Numbered from the stretch's first letter, positions 52,880 through 63,019 are shown. The stretch is DNA of 64,000 nucleotides from an uncultured Saprospiraceae bacterium (GCA_937139495.1 CAKZQC010000012.1:1-64000), one strand, 5' to 3'. The notes: generated by a model not told the origin, from the letters alone. Translations and numbers: made by a program.

Positions 52880-55768
52880 TTACTCTGCTTCTGCATAAGA
52901 TTCTATGGAAGGACAAGAGCAAATTAAGTTCTTGTCACCATGTGCATTGTTGACTCTCCCTACGGTTGGCCAAAACTTGTGCTGGCGTACAAATGGCAAC
53001 GGATATACGGCTTTTTCTCTGCTGTATGGTCTGTCCCAAGTATCACTAATCACCAACTCTTGCACGTGTGGTGCGTGGCGCAACACATTGTTTTCGGCGT
53101 CGGCTGTACCCGATGCAATTTCGTCTATTTCTACCTTAATCTGAATCATTGCTTCGCAGAAGCGATCCAACTCAGCTTTGTCTTCCGACTCGGTCGGCTC
53201 TATCATAATCGTACCTGCTACTGGAAACGATAACGTAGGGGCATGAAATCCATAATCAATCAATCGTTTGGCTACATCTTCTGCCGATACGCCCAATTGT
53301 TTGAACTTGCGCAAGTCTAATATTAATTCATGTGCGGCTCTTCCTTGCTCTCCTACATACAATACATCATAGTCGTTGCTCAATCTTGCCATGATATAGT
53401 TGGCATTCAGGATAGCGTAGCGAGTGGCTTGCGTGCAGCCCTCTCCTCCTAGCATACGAATGTAACCATAAGAAATGAGCAAAATAGACGCCGACCCCCA
53501 AGGGGCTGCCGATACTGCGGTCACGCCTTGTTCGCCTCCTACTGTACGAAAAGTATGTTTCGGTAAAAATGGTGCTAAACTGGTATTGCAACAAATCGGG
53601 CCCATACCTGGTCCTCCTCCTCCATGTGGAATAGCGAAAGTCTTGTGCAGGTTCAAGTGGCAAACATCTGCCCCAATTGCTCCTGGGGAAGTTAAGCCTA
53701 CTTGTGCATTCATATTGGCCCCGTCCATATAGACTTTACCGCCATTGTCGTGTATCAGTTGACAAATTTCCTTGATAGCGGTCTCAAATACACCATGTGT
53801 AGAAGGATAAGTCACCATCAATGCTGCCAAATTATCTTTGTACTTGATGGCTTTCGCCTTCAAGTCTTCCATATCAATATTACCTGCTTCATCACATTTG
53901 GTCACCACTACTTTCATACCGACCATAACTGCCGAAGCTGGATTGGTACCATGAGCAGAAGATGGAATCAATACGATATCGCGTTGGTCGTCTCCTCTCG
54001 ATAAATGGTATGCTCGTATCGTCAACAAACCTGCATATTCGCCTTGAGCACCAGAGTTGGACTGCAAAGAACAAGCATCAAAACCTGTGGCAGCACATAA
54101 ATATTGCTCTAGCTCCTCTAGTATCTGTGCATAGCCTTCTGTCTGGTCGGCTGGTGCAAAGGGGTGCAAATCAGCAAATTCTGTCCATGACACTGGGAAC
54201 ATTTCGGCTGCTGCATTAAGTTTCATGGTACAAGAACCTAATGAAATCATAGAATGCACCAACGACAAATCTTTGTTCTCTAGTTGTTTCATGTACCGCA
54301 TCATCTGACTTTCTGAGTGATGCGAATTGAATACAGGGTGTGTCAAAAAGCTGCTTTCTCTTACTAGAGCAGCAGGCACTTGCATTTTTAGATTGGTATA
54401 TTTTTCTGTTAATATTTCTGCTGTAGTTTCAGATTTGCCATTGGCACTAGCCAATACATTTACAATCTCCGTTACGGCTTCTATATCAGTGGTTTCACTC
54501 AGTGATATTTGTATCGTATTCGCATCAGGATAGTAGAAATTCATTTCTGCTGCTACCGCCAACTGTTGTATTTTTGCTTGATTCGTTACAGGGATATGCA
54601 GGGTATCAAAGTACGCTTTGTTGGTCTGAGTGTAGCCCAATTCCTGTATCGCTTTGTCTAGTATCTGAGTCAACGTATGTATGCGCCCTGCTATATTGCG
54701 AATGCCTTCTTGCCCATGATAAACAGCATACATACTCGCCATAACAGCTAAAAGTGCTTGTGCCGTACAAATATTAGAGGTTGCTTTGTCTCTACGAATG
54801 TGTTGTTCTCTGGTTTGCAATGCCATACGCATCGCTGTATTTCCGTTGCTATCGACCGACACGCCAATAATTCGACCGGGTATTTGTCTTTTGAACTCGT
54901 CCTTGGTAGCAAAGAAAGCCGCATGAGGTCCACCAAAACCCATTGGCACACCAAAACGCTGCGTATTGCCTACTACAGCATCAGCTCCCCATTCCCCTGG
55001 AGGGGTCAAAATAGCCAAAGACATCAAGTCCGCCGCTACAATGGTATATAATCCTGCTGCGGCTACTTCTTCTGCCAATGCTCTATAATCATTAACAGAA
55101 CCGTTCTTGTCTGGATATTGCAGCAATACTGCAAACGTTTTATCTGTTAGTTCAAAGTCATCGGTCAAAACCACCTTGATATTCAATGGTGTAGCACGAG
55201 TATATAATATATCGAGTGTCTGTGGCAATATTTGGTTAGATACCAATATTTCATTGGCAATAGCATCGCCCTTCGCTCTTTTGTTCTTTATATTATAGAA
55301 CATCGTCATCGCCTCGGCTGCTGCTGTTCCTTCGTCTAGTAGTGAAGCATTGGCAATCGGCAAACCTGTCAAATCTCCGACCATGGTCTGAAAATTGAGC
55401 AAAGCTTCTAATCGACCTTGTGCTATTTCTGCTTGATAAGGGGTGTAAGGTGTGTACCAACCTGGATTTTGGAATACACCTCTCAAAATAACTGGAGGCG
55501 TAATCGTGGGTGCATAGCCCAACCCAATATACGATTGAAATACTTTATTTTTGGATGCAATTCCCTTTAGCATCTTCAAATAATTGTATTCGGACAACGC
55601 TGGAGGAATATCCAGTTGGTAGTCGTGACGAATATTGCTAGGAACAGTCTCGTTGATAAGTTGGTCTATATCGGCTACACCAATGGTAGCTAACATACTT
55701 TCCAATCCCTTGGAATTGGGGCCTAAATGGCGATTCTCAAAACGATCAGGATGCTGAATGTTGAACAT
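52880..55768 (-). CDS. gcvP: Glycine dehydrogenase (decarboxylating), P protein
   Basis: A 962-residue single-chain P protein of the glycine cleavage system. It decarboxylates glycine with pyridoxal phosphate and passes the aminomethyl group to lipoyl GcvH. The N-terminal half (1-440) and C-terminal half (450-962) are the two homologous PLP-fold domains. The PLP lysine lies in NLHKTFAIPHGGGGPG; RHLGPN near the start and SLGSCTMKLNAAAEM are also typical. The length is normal. No gcvT or gcvH is adjacent. A long inverted repeat with a GCGATCGC core lies just upstream of the start (55800-55854). Confidence 0.97.
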   Translation of the reverse strand: MFNIQHPDRFENRHLGPNSKGLESMLATIGVADIDQLINETVPSNIRHDYQLDIPPALSEYNYLKMLKGIASKNKVFQSYIGLGYAPTITPPVILRGVFQNPGWYTPYTPYQAEIAQGRLEALLNFQTMVGDLTGLPIANASLLDEGTAAAEAMTMFYNIKNKRAKGDAIANEILVSNQILPQTLDILYTRATPLNIKVVLTDDFELTDKTFAVLLQYPDKNGSVNDYRALAEEVAAAGLYTIVAADLMSLAILTPPGEWGADAVVGNTQRFGVPMGFGGPHAAFFATKDEFKRQIPGRIIGVSVDSNGNTAMRMALQTREQHIRRDKATSNICTAQALLAVMASMYAVYHGQEGIRNIAGRIHTLTQILDKAIQELGYTQTNKAYFDTLHIPVTNQAKIQQLAVAAEMNFYYPDANTIQISLSETTDIEAVTEIVNVLASANGKSETTAEILTEKYTNLKMQVPAALVRESSFLTHPVFNSHHSESQMMRYMKQLENKDLSLVHSMISLGSCTMKLNAAAEMFPVSWTEFADLHPFAPADQTEGYAQILEELEQYLCAATGFDACSLQSNSGAQGEYAGLLTIRAYHLSRGDDQRDIVLIPSSAHGTNPASAVMVGMKVVVTKCDEAGNIDMEDLKAKAIKYKDNLAALMVTYPSTHGVFETAIKEICQLIHDNGGKVYMDGANMNAQVGLTSPGAIGADVCHLNLHKTFAIPHGGGGPGMGPICCNTSLAPFLPKHTFRTVGGEQGVTAVSAAPWGSASILLISYGYIRMLGGEGCTQATRYAILNANYIMARLSNDYDVLYVGEQGRAAHELILDLRKFKQLGVSAEDVAKRLIDYGFHAPTLSFPVAGTIMIEPTESEDKAELDRFCEAMIQIKVEIDEIASGTADAENNVLRHAPHVQELVISDTWDRPYSREKAVYPLPFVRQHKFWPTVGRVNNAHGDKNLICSCPSIESYAEAE

Positions 55769-56134
55769 TGCTGACTGGTATTAAGTAAGTGGTATAATCA
55801 AGTAGATGCCGATATTTTGGTCATGGCGATCGCTCACAACTGCTGCATCTACTTCTTATTTTGGTACAAAAGAAGTAAATTTTGCGTTCTTTCTGCTGCA
55901 AAATACTACTTTTTTACACTATTACTAATAGCTATCTCCTCAAAAGGTTGAGTTTGTGTATTCCGTCAATTGCTTTAAGTGCTAAATTACAATAAAATGA
56001 CGCAAATTGTAGGTGCTACCATCTATCCGCTTGCTGTATTATTTTTTTTTCAAAATGATTTTTTAGTACCTCCCGAAAGCCCATTTTTAGAATTATTATC
56101 TTTATATTTAGGTATCTAAAATTCAAGCAAAGGT
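55769..56134. other. Divergent gap between gcvP and the LRR genes
   Basis: A 366-base non-coding gap that must contain two divergent promoters. The only clear structure is the inverted repeat at 55800-55854. I found no RNA gene and no glycine-riboswitch-like core. Confidence 0.5.
55800..55854. repeat. Inverted repeat upstream of gcvP with GCGATCGC in the loop
   Basis: AAGTAGATGC at 55800-55809 and its exact complement at 55845-55854 flank a 35-base loop that contains TGGCGATCGCTCA, itself palindromic. It lies 32 bases upstream of the gcvP start and could fold in the mRNA leader or serve as an operator. Confidence 0.45.
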
Positions 56135-57793
56135 ATGCACCAAAAATTGCAACAAAAAAAGGTATCGAATCTACTCAACTTTAGCGAACAATCGCTACAA
56201 GCTGTGCCTAGTGATTTGCCTAATTGTAGCACCATCTTGATTCTAGATTTGTCGAGTAATCTGATTAGTGAATTGTATTTTGATATTAGTTGTTTGCCTG
56301 CATTGCAAAAGCTGCATTTGGACAATAATTACCTCACCGAAATATCGGAAGCGATTGTGCATTGGCACGAACTAAAAGAGCTGAGTTGTTCGGACAACGA
56401 AATATTTGAACTGCATCCGCTTATTAGCAATTTCAAGACTCTCTATAAGTTGGACTTGCAGTCCAATAATTTGCAAGATTTACCCGACTCTTTTATAGCA
56501 TTGCAGCAGCTGCAAATTCTCAATTTAGAAAAAAATCCACTGCAAGTTATTCCCAAAGAAATCTTTAGCCTTTTGCAACTCAAAGAGCTAGATTTGACGG
56601 CTACCAGAATCAACTCCTGCCCTGTTGATATTGCTCAATTAACGGCACTTACTTGGCTTGACCTTTCTGTCAATGACTTGACCGAAATAACACCTGCCAT
56701 TACGCAGCTCAAATCGCTGCAATATTTAGATATTTCCAACAATCAGATTAGTGAAATACCCAAAGGCATTTCGACCTTGACCGCCTTGCGAGAATTAAAT
56801 ATAGAAGATAATCCGCTGAGCCAATTGCCTGTGGGTGTTTGTAGTTTGCACCATTTGCGCAAGCTCGATCTGACGAATACTTTACTAACTAAACTCCCCA
56901 ACCAAATCGGTAAAATGGCAGGCTTGGAGTGGTTAGATTTATCTAAAAATGCTCTACGTGATTTACCCCCAAAATTTGCTCAACTACAACAATTGCGTTG
57001 GCTTGACTTATCAGACAACGAGCTCGACGAACTGCCTCCCAATTTCGGAAAATTGACGAATTTGCGTACACTCAATTTGGAAAACAATCCATTGGAATAC
57101 GTGCCGTTGGTGGTCTTTGAATTGACGCAGTTAGAAGATTTAGATTTGACCAATCTGGAATTGGGTCGATTGCCTTTTGCGGTGCATCAGTTGCCCTGTT
57201 TGAAACGGCTGGATTTATCCGAAAACTTCTTGCATGATTTGCCCAGTAGTATTGGCGATTTGCCGAAGCTCAAAACATTGGATTTATCTCAAAATCAATT
57301 GACAAAATTCCCTGCCGAATTGGTCAAACTGACAACACTGCGTGACCTCAAATTGAGCTATAATTTATTGACCAATTTAGGGCTAGAAGTAGGCGAATTA
57401 GTCAAACTCAAACGATTAGATTTGAGTTATAATGAGCTAGAAGGTTTGCCTGCCAATTTTGAACAATTACAGCGACTAGATTACCTCAACTTGGAAGGAA
57501 ACGCCTTGGAGCAAATCCCGACTCAACTGTATGCACTCAAGCGACTCAAAGAATTAGATTTGTCCGATAATTATATTGAAGAACTGGACGAAGATTTGTG
57601 CAATTGGAGCAAACTAAAATGGCTGGACTTGCGCAATAATCAACTGCGTTTCTTGCCTGAGAGTATTGCCTTGCTGGCAGATACTTTAGTAGAATTGCTA
57701 TTGGAGGGCAACTCGTTTGAGGAAGAAGAAAAAGAAAATTTATTGCTTTGGCTTCCTGACACCAATATTTATTTTGATGCTGATATTCATTAG
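56135..57793 (+). CDS. Leucine-rich-repeat protein 1
   Basis: A 552-residue cytosolic protein that is almost wholly LRR: about 22 units of 23 residues with the pattern LxxLxWLDLSxNxLxELPxxI, for instance LRWLDLSDNELDELPPNF and LKTLDLSQNQLTKFP. There is no signal peptide, no membrane segment and no Roc-COR, kinase or other effector domain. It is of the bacterial 'disease-resistance-like' LRR type. It probably works as a protein-binding solenoid. The next LRR gene follows after 55 bases and is a relative. Confidence 0.88.
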   Translation: MHQKLQQKKVSNLLNFSEQSLQAVPSDLPNCSTILILDLSSNLISELYFDISCLPALQKLHLDNNYLTEISEAIVHWHELKELSCSDNEIFELHPLISNFKTLYKLDLQSNNLQDLPDSFIALQQLQILNLEKNPLQVIPKEIFSLLQLKELDLTATRINSCPVDIAQLTALTWLDLSVNDLTEITPAITQLKSLQYLDISNNQISEIPKGISTLTALRELNIEDNPLSQLPVGVCSLHHLRKLDLTNTLLTKLPNQIGKMAGLEWLDLSKNALRDLPPKFAQLQQLRWLDLSDNELDELPPNFGKLTNLRTLNLENNPLEYVPLVVFELTQLEDLDLTNLELGRLPFAVHQLPCLKRLDLSENFLHDLPSSIGDLPKLKTLDLSQNQLTKFPAELVKLTTLRDLKLSYNLLTNLGLEVGELVKLKRLDLSYNELEGLPANFEQLQRLDYLNLEGNALEQIPTQLYALKRLKELDLSDNYIEELDEDLCNWSKLKWLDLRNNQLRFLPESIALLADTLVELLLEGNSFEEEEKENLLLWLPDTNIYFDADIH

Positions 57794-57848
57794 GCAACTT
57801 GAATATAAAGTATTATATTAACACCTTACTTATTGACCAATTACCACT

Positions 57849-59372
57849 ATGAATATACTAGACCAACAACTAAAAGAATTATTAGCCCAAGAATTTGTTT
57901 TTGAATTGGATTTGAGCCGTAAGGAGATTACAAAAATCCCTAGCAAAATAGGTCAAATCAAAGGGTTGAAAACACTCAATCTGGAACACAACCAGTTGGA
58001 AGAAATTCCAACAGAGATTGGATACATTCCGACCCTCGAAGCGTTGGATTTGTCCGATAATTTATTTAAAGGCATACCCGATAGTATATTGGAGCTGGCA
58101 AAGTTAAAATGGTTGGATTTATCGAGCAATAGTTTTGAAACATTGAGCACCGCTTTCGGTAATTTGGTAGCACTCGAATGGCTGGATCTAAAAAACAATC
58201 AACTTGTCAGCTTGCCTGCTTCTTTTAGCCAATTGCAAAAATTAAAAAAGCTTAATATCGAAGTCAATGAATTGACCGCCTTGCCCGAAGATTTTGGTAC
58301 ATTGACGGCTTTGACTTGGTTGGATATTTCCGACAATCAATTGACTCAGCTCCCTGACTCGTTTGCCCAACTGACCGAGTTGGAGTGGTTGGATATTGAA
58401 GAAAATCCATTTGAGCAATTTCCTACCGAAATATTGAGTTTGGTCAAGCTCAAAGAATTGGATTTGACAGGTATTCAAATGAGTGGTTTGCCTGCGGCTA
58501 TTTCCAATTTGCAACAGTTGGAGTGGTTAGATTTGTCTAGCAATAGTTTGGTCAAACTCCCTGACACCATTGGAGCATTAGCTAAGTTGCAATGGTTGGA
58601 TTTGAGTTCCAATCAATTGACCGAATTGCCACAGAGCATGGAATATTTACAAGCCTTGACACGACTCAATTTGGAGTTCAATCCATTGGGCGGTTGGCAA
58701 TATGTATTGGAATCTATGACGAGTTTGGTCGAGCTAGATTTGACCGAAACAGGACTGATAGAATTGCCTGATACGATTGGTAATCTAGTCGATCTCAAAT
58801 GGCTGGACTTGTCCGAGAATCGACTCAAAACATTGCCCGAAGGCATTGGAAAGCTCCAAAACCTGCAGTGGCTCGATGTCAAAGAAAATCATTTAGCACA
58901 TCTGCCCACTACCTTTTTTGAATTAGCGGGGCTCAAAGAACTCTATCTTTCGCATAATCAATTGACAACCATTGACGAAAAAATTGGGCAATTCCCAATA
59001 CTAGAACGATTAGATTTGAGTTTCAATAAATTGGCTACTTTACCTACAGGTCTTGCAGAACTGCACCTACTACAATGGCTCAATTTGGAAGAAAATCAAC
59101 TGACTGTTATTCCTGACTTCATAGGCACTATGAACAACTTGCAAGCCTTAGATATTTCGGACAATCAATTAACGACTATTCCTGAAGCAGTGACACACAT
59201 TGAGAACTTACGTTTGCTAGATTTGAGAAATAACAAGATTGAGTTATTGCCTGATTTTATACACAATATGCAGCATACTTTATTGGAGCTACAATTGACA
59301 GATAACCCTATTTCTGCTAGAGAATTAGCTCGCATACAAACCTTATTGCCCAATACAGCTATTGAATTTTAA
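57849..59372 (+). CDS. Leucine-rich-repeat protein 2
   Basis: A 507-residue relative of LRR protein 1, with about 20 units of 23 residues (LEWLDLSSNSLVKLPDTI, LKWLDLSENRLKTLPEGI). It has a short N-terminal cap (MNILDQQLKELLAQEFVF) and a C-terminal cap with the same final pattern as protein 1 (LLxLQLTDN ... LLPNTAIEF). There is no signal peptide or catalytic domain. The pair arose by duplication, as the caps correspond. A frameshifted membrane gene begins 6 bases downstream. Confidence 0.88.
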   Translation: MNILDQQLKELLAQEFVFELDLSRKEITKIPSKIGQIKGLKTLNLEHNQLEEIPTEIGYIPTLEALDLSDNLFKGIPDSILELAKLKWLDLSSNSFETLSTAFGNLVALEWLDLKNNQLVSLPASFSQLQKLKKLNIEVNELTALPEDFGTLTALTWLDISDNQLTQLPDSFAQLTELEWLDIEENPFEQFPTEILSLVKLKELDLTGIQMSGLPAAISNLQQLEWLDLSSNSLVKLPDTIGALAKLQWLDLSSNQLTELPQSMEYLQALTRLNLEFNPLGGWQYVLESMTSLVELDLTETGLIELPDTIGNLVDLKWLDLSENRLKTLPEGIGKLQNLQWLDVKENHLAHLPTTFFELAGLKELYLSHNQLTTIDEKIGQFPILERLDLSFNKLATLPTGLAELHLLQWLNLEENQLTVIPDFIGTMNNLQALDISDNQLTTIPEAVTHIENLRLLDLRNNKIELLPDFIHNMQHTLLELQLTDNPISARELARIQTLLPNTAIEF

Positions 59373-59378
59373 AGTCTA

Positions 59379-59896
59379 ATGCTAGATACTGATAATAATT
59401 TATTGGATGATTTGGAGCAAGAGCCTGTCATAAGTGAAGTTTTTTTGGCTCTTTCCAAAAAGTAATCATACTTTTTGGCACCTTCGTTATTTTACTTTCT
59501 TGCACTTATCTTACAGGTTTTTGGGGGCTTATTATTTATCCAGTTTTATTGCTTTTTTACGAACATAGTGTCCTCAAAATTTGTGTAGATAGAGATTGGC
59601 TGCCCCCTAAAATTGGTGAGATGGGCAGCTGGTTTGTAAGCACTACAGGATACGTTCCTTTTTTCCTGCTACTACTTTGCTTTACCTCCCTTTTTGGATT
59701 GATTAGAATACTACTTCTCCCTATTATAATTTTTCTTTTTTGGGTATTTGTAGGTCTATTTTGTATCTCTATGCTCTTCTGTTTGATCAATAACTACAAA
59801 GCACTCCGCCTCAACCCCACTACTACCTGCTGGTCGGCACCAAAACGACTAGCTGCTTTACTTTTTTATCCCTATGGTATTTTCGTATTGCGTTAA
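59379..59896 (+). pseudogene. Small membrane-protein gene with an apparent frameshift at a T7 run
   Basis: ATG 59379 opens a frame (MLDTDNNLLDDLEQEPVISE) that stops after 28 codons. Across a run of seven T at 59440-59446, adding one T, or a -1 ribosomal shift, joins it to a frame that stays open to 59896. That frame reads FFGSFQKVIILFGTFVILL..., with three or four membrane helices (including FVSTTGYVPFFLLLLCF and IIIFLFWVFVGLFCISML). Restored, it is about 172 residues. The downstream frame has no ATG of its own, only TTG at 59549 within the first helix, which supports the joined reading. It could be a sequencing error, phase variation or programmed frameshifting. I do not recognise the family. 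Confidence 0.6.
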
Positions 59897-59902
59897 GCAG
59901 AC

Positions 59903-59925
59903 AGTCATATACTAAGAGTATGACT
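59903..59925. terminator. Weak hairpin between convergent genes
   Basis: AGTCATA and TATGACT flank a 9-base loop after the frameshifted gene's stop, 4 bases from the convergent EEP gene's stop. There is no T run. Confidence 0.35.
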
Positions 59926-59928
59926 AAA

Positions 59929-60939
59929 CTATATCTTATTCGGATACTCCAATTCGATACTTGCTACCACTTGAGCATGATCCGACTGCCATGAATTGAT
60001 TTCGTCTTCGCTTAGCGTTTCATCTACAATGTGGTCATTAAATGTACGCACAAAAATAACACGACCGATACGATCAGGGTTCTCTTTGACGAGTTCTTCG
60101 CTCACCATGATATGGTCTAGACTTTCGTAATGTCCATTATGAATATGTGTATAATACACATCAGTAGATGATTGTCTAGCCTGTATGTCCTTGGTGTGAT
60201 ACAGCACAATATCCCACAATTTCTTTTTGTGTTCTACGGGCCAATGCCTTGGAGGTGTTTGTCCCGATATAATTTGAGTGGTAACAGAAGTGTGTGTATC
60301 GTTCAGGTCACCCAATACGATGACGGGTGTTTTTCTGTTCTTTAGTGATTGGAGTAGAATCGTGCGAAGTGCATTTGCTTCTACTGCTCTCAATAAGAGC
60401 GAACGCGCTTGTCCTTTCGATATTTCTAATGGATCGTAACGGTCTTTCACGTCCTCAGGTATCAAGGGGCGTTTGGACTTTAGGTGTCCGACAAAAAATT
60501 CTATTTTGAGTCCAACACGTACCTCTACTACTGCCTTCAAGATTGGTCTAGAAAACTGCGTAAAAGGCACGACTAATCCTTCGACTGATAATTGCTCTGG
60601 AAATTCGGTATAGGTTTCGTGGCTCACAATCGGATATCTCGAAATGATAGCTACCGCAGGGCTTCCCCCTTTGCGTTTGCCCATAATCAGGTGAGCATCT
60701 TTGTACTTCGGGTGACTTAGCATCACGTCTCGCAATGCCTCTTCATGAAATACTTCCTGAAAACCTATAACATCGGCATCTAGTTTGTCAAACTGACTCA
60801 AAATCCATGCTTTCTTTGCTTCAAATTCAGCTTGCGTGTACATATTTTTGCCATAATACCTCTGATTAGGCATAACCAAGTTGAACAGGTTAAAAGTAGC
60901 TACTTTGAATAAATTAGGATGCTGATGATGATAACTCAT
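59929..60939 (-). CDS. Cytosolic endonuclease/exonuclease/phosphatase-family protein
   Basis: A 336-residue EEP-fold hydrolase without a signal peptide. Motifs are FKVATFNLFNLV (first metal-site Asn), DVIGFQEVF (catalytic Glu), FVGHLKSKRP, VIVLGDLNDTHTS (the general-acid Asp and Asn pair) and SDHAQVVASI (final Asp-His). The metal and active-site set is complete. The substrate could be DNA, a phosphoinositide-type ester or sphingomyelin; the sequence does not say. It lies 62 bases downstream of the metallophosphoesterase gene. Confidence 0.9.
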   Translation of the reverse strand: MSYHHQHPNLFKVATFNLFNLVMPNQRYYGKNMYTQAEFEAKKAWILSQFDKLDADVIGFQEVFHEEALRDVMLSHPKYKDAHLIMGKRKGGSPAVAIISRYPIVSHETYTEFPEQLSVEGLVVPFTQFSRPILKAVVEVRVGLKIEFFVGHLKSKRPLIPEDVKDRYDPLEISKGQARSLLLRAVEANALRTILLQSLKNRKTPVIVLGDLNDTHTSVTTQIISGQTPPRHWPVEHKKKLWDIVLYHTKDIQARQSSTDVYYTHIHNGHYESLDHIMVSEELVKENPDRIGRVIFVRTFNDHIVDETLSEDEINSWQSDHAQVVASIELEYPNKI

Positions 60940-61001
60940 AGTTGTTGTTTTGTTGAAACGCTTATATGGAACACGCCTTTAGATATGGAGCATGTTTAAA
61001 T

Positions 61002-62612
61002 TTATCTGACAATAATTAATTTGTGCGACTCTACGTCGTCCTTGCTCACGATATTGATAAAATTGACACCCGAACACAAAGTAGAGACATCTAATCTAAA
61101 GTATTGTTCTTGAACATTGGCATAAGAGCGGCATTTTTTGCCTCTAGCATCATAAATTTCTATTGTAACGGCTTCTGTTGGCATTTCTTTGAACTGAAGT
61201 GTTACGATATCGGTAGCAGGATTGGGCATCAAAGTAGCTCTTTTTTCTTGCTTCGCTATTTTGTTGACTGCCGTAATCGTACTGTAATTTGGTATAATGA
61301 ACGATTGAGAACCATTCCCAACTCGCCAAAGTGGTGTTCCTGCTGCTAGTGGTGTTCCTTGTATATCGTCTAGTTGTTGCACAATATTAGCAATACTATC
61401 TGCGTAAGGCACAATTCCTTGTATCTGAATACGGCTTTGATTGACATTGACGAAGAAAAAACCACTTGTTTTTTCGACATCACGAGTCACATTAGGTATC
61501 GGTGGATAGGCATCACGTGGTGGTGCTCCCCAACTACCATCGCCAATAAATACGGCCCCTGTCGTGTCCTTCCGAACCAACCCATTATAACTTGTAGTTG
61601 CTGTCGCATCGTAAGCTACGGGATAGGTTGTTTTCATGACGTGTGTGTGTGACTCGCATACCAATCGAACGCCATATTGCTCAAATTCTGAAGCCCAACA
61701 ATCAATCATATCGGTACGTGCAGCATATTCTGCATGTGGAATCATAGGCTGGTGGAATTGGACTATTTTCCAATAGGGCGTATTGGACGGTGTACTGTGT
61801 TGCTGCAAATCATTAATTAGCCAATTTTTTTGGATCACGTCTGCACATACATCGGCTGGCTCCGAATTGAGCGTATAAAAGCGAAATAGATTGCCACCAA
61901 AATTAGTAGCGTAATAAATATCAGTATTCGATACATCGAATAATAAATCCAAATCAGCGGCATCTTCGTGATTGCCCAATGCGTGTATGATAGGTATCAG
62001 ACGGTTGTCAGGACCTGTGGCCAACATCCAGTCATCGAACCAATCTTCCCAATCTTCTTCGCTATCTACTATAAATCGCACATCAAAATTGCGAATATAA
62101 TCGCCTGTAAAAGCCACAAAATCAGGACGTATTTTTTTGACAATTCGATTCAAATCTTGGCGGGTTTCCCTACAACCGTTTCCCCAACAAGCAGGATCGC
62201 CTAAACCCAAAAAATTGAGTGCTTTACGTGAATCTCCTCCCGAAATAAAGGACATTGGCTGATTGGGGTCGTCAGAAAGCGTCTGGAAAGAATAGCGTGC
62301 CGAAGTAGCACTAACATTATATTGTATCACAAAATAATACACCTTGGCAGGTGTCAAGTTCGTCAATCGCACGAAATGATGATTGTACGCTTTGTGCGTG
62401 GTAGTTCGATCAACTGTCTTGGATTGTGCGTATTGATTGAAGTTGGTACCGTGATCAATCGTATCATAATAAACGGTGCCGGGAGTACCTGACCAAGCCA
62501 TTGCTATCGTTGTGGCGGGATCATCTCTATAAGTTAGGCGAGGCCACTTGGGCTGTGCGTACAACATATCTGTTATCAAAAACAACAAGAGGCAACTAAA
62601 TAATATTTTCAT
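61002..62612 (-). CDS. T9SS-secreted metallophosphoesterase (purple acid phosphatase-like)
   Basis: A 536-residue exported phosphatase. A signal peptide (1-19) is followed by an N-terminal fibronectin-like domain (WPRLTYRDDPATTIAMAW), the standard opening of purple acid phosphatases. The metallophosphoesterase domain shows ISGGDSRK, FTGDYIRN, HALGNHEDA and CESHTHVMK, so the di-metal site is present. The C-terminus is a T9SS type A sorting domain (LMPNPATDIVTLQF ... DARGKKCRSY). It probably frees phosphate from organic sources outside the cell. Confidence 0.9.
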   Translation of the reverse strand: MKILFSCLLLFLITDMLYAQPKWPRLTYRDDPATTIAMAWSGTPGTVYYDTIDHGTNFNQYAQSKTVDRTTTHKAYNHHFVRLTNLTPAKVYYFVIQYNVSATSARYSFQTLSDDPNQPMSFISGGDSRKALNFLGLGDPACWGNGCRETRQDLNRIVKKIRPDFVAFTGDYIRNFDVRFIVDSEEDWEDWFDDWMLATGPDNRLIPIIHALGNHEDAADLDLLFDVSNTDIYYATNFGGNLFRFYTLNSEPADVCADVIQKNWLINDLQQHSTPSNTPYWKIVQFHQPMIPHAEYAARTDMIDCWASEFEQYGVRLVCESHTHVMKTTYPVAYDATATTSYNGLVRKDTTGAVFIGDGSWGAPPRDAYPPIPNVTRDVEKTSGFFFVNVNQSRIQIQGIVPYADSIANIVQQLDDIQGTPLAAGTPLWRVGNGSQSFIIPNYSTITAVNKIAKQEKRATLMPNPATDIVTLQFKEMPTEAVTIEIYDARGKKCRSYANVQEQYFRLDVSTLCSGVNFINIVSKDDVESHKLIIVR

Positions 62613-63019
62613 AATTTTGTACTTTCCTTTCTACTCAAATAATAATAATGTGCTAAAATAGCTTTCTAGAGCATTGAAGTTATTGCCTTTTCGGGCAATA
62701 ACCTAACTTTTATACAGCTTGTAAATTTACAAAAAAATATTGATATAATAATACCGATCAATCCTTAGCTACTAAAATCTATCTTGCCAAAAATAGTCCG
62801 CCCTCCCCTTTTTTATTTCGGCTATATCAAAGTTGTTTTCAAGATCAATTCCTATAAAAATAAAAAACTTTCAATTATTATTGAAAATAATGAAAATAGA
62901 GGTCTAACAATGCAACTCTATCAAAATAGCTTCGTTATATTTGTATAGCAATTAAAGATTATTAAATTGCTACAAGAGGTTATTTAATATCAAATGGCTT
63001 CAACGCTATACACTTGATT
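62613..63019. other. Divergent gap with a 9-bp hairpin
   Basis: 407 non-coding bases between the phosphoesterase and DAHP synthase genes. The sequence holds a hairpin GTTATTGCC (62679-62687) / GGCAATAAC (62694-62702) in the phosphoesterase leader. TATATTTG at 62936-62943 fits the -7 element of the DAHP synthase gene, though no TTG lies at the right distance. I saw no gene. Confidence 0.5.

Noticed and set aside
55769..56134. Glycine riboswitch before gcvP
   Set aside because: I could not find the conserved paired aptamer core; only a simple inverted repeat is present.
56200..59300. DNA-level repetition in the LRR genes
   Set aside because: It is explained by the 23-residue protein repeat; the DNA is diverged between units and is not a separate repeat element.
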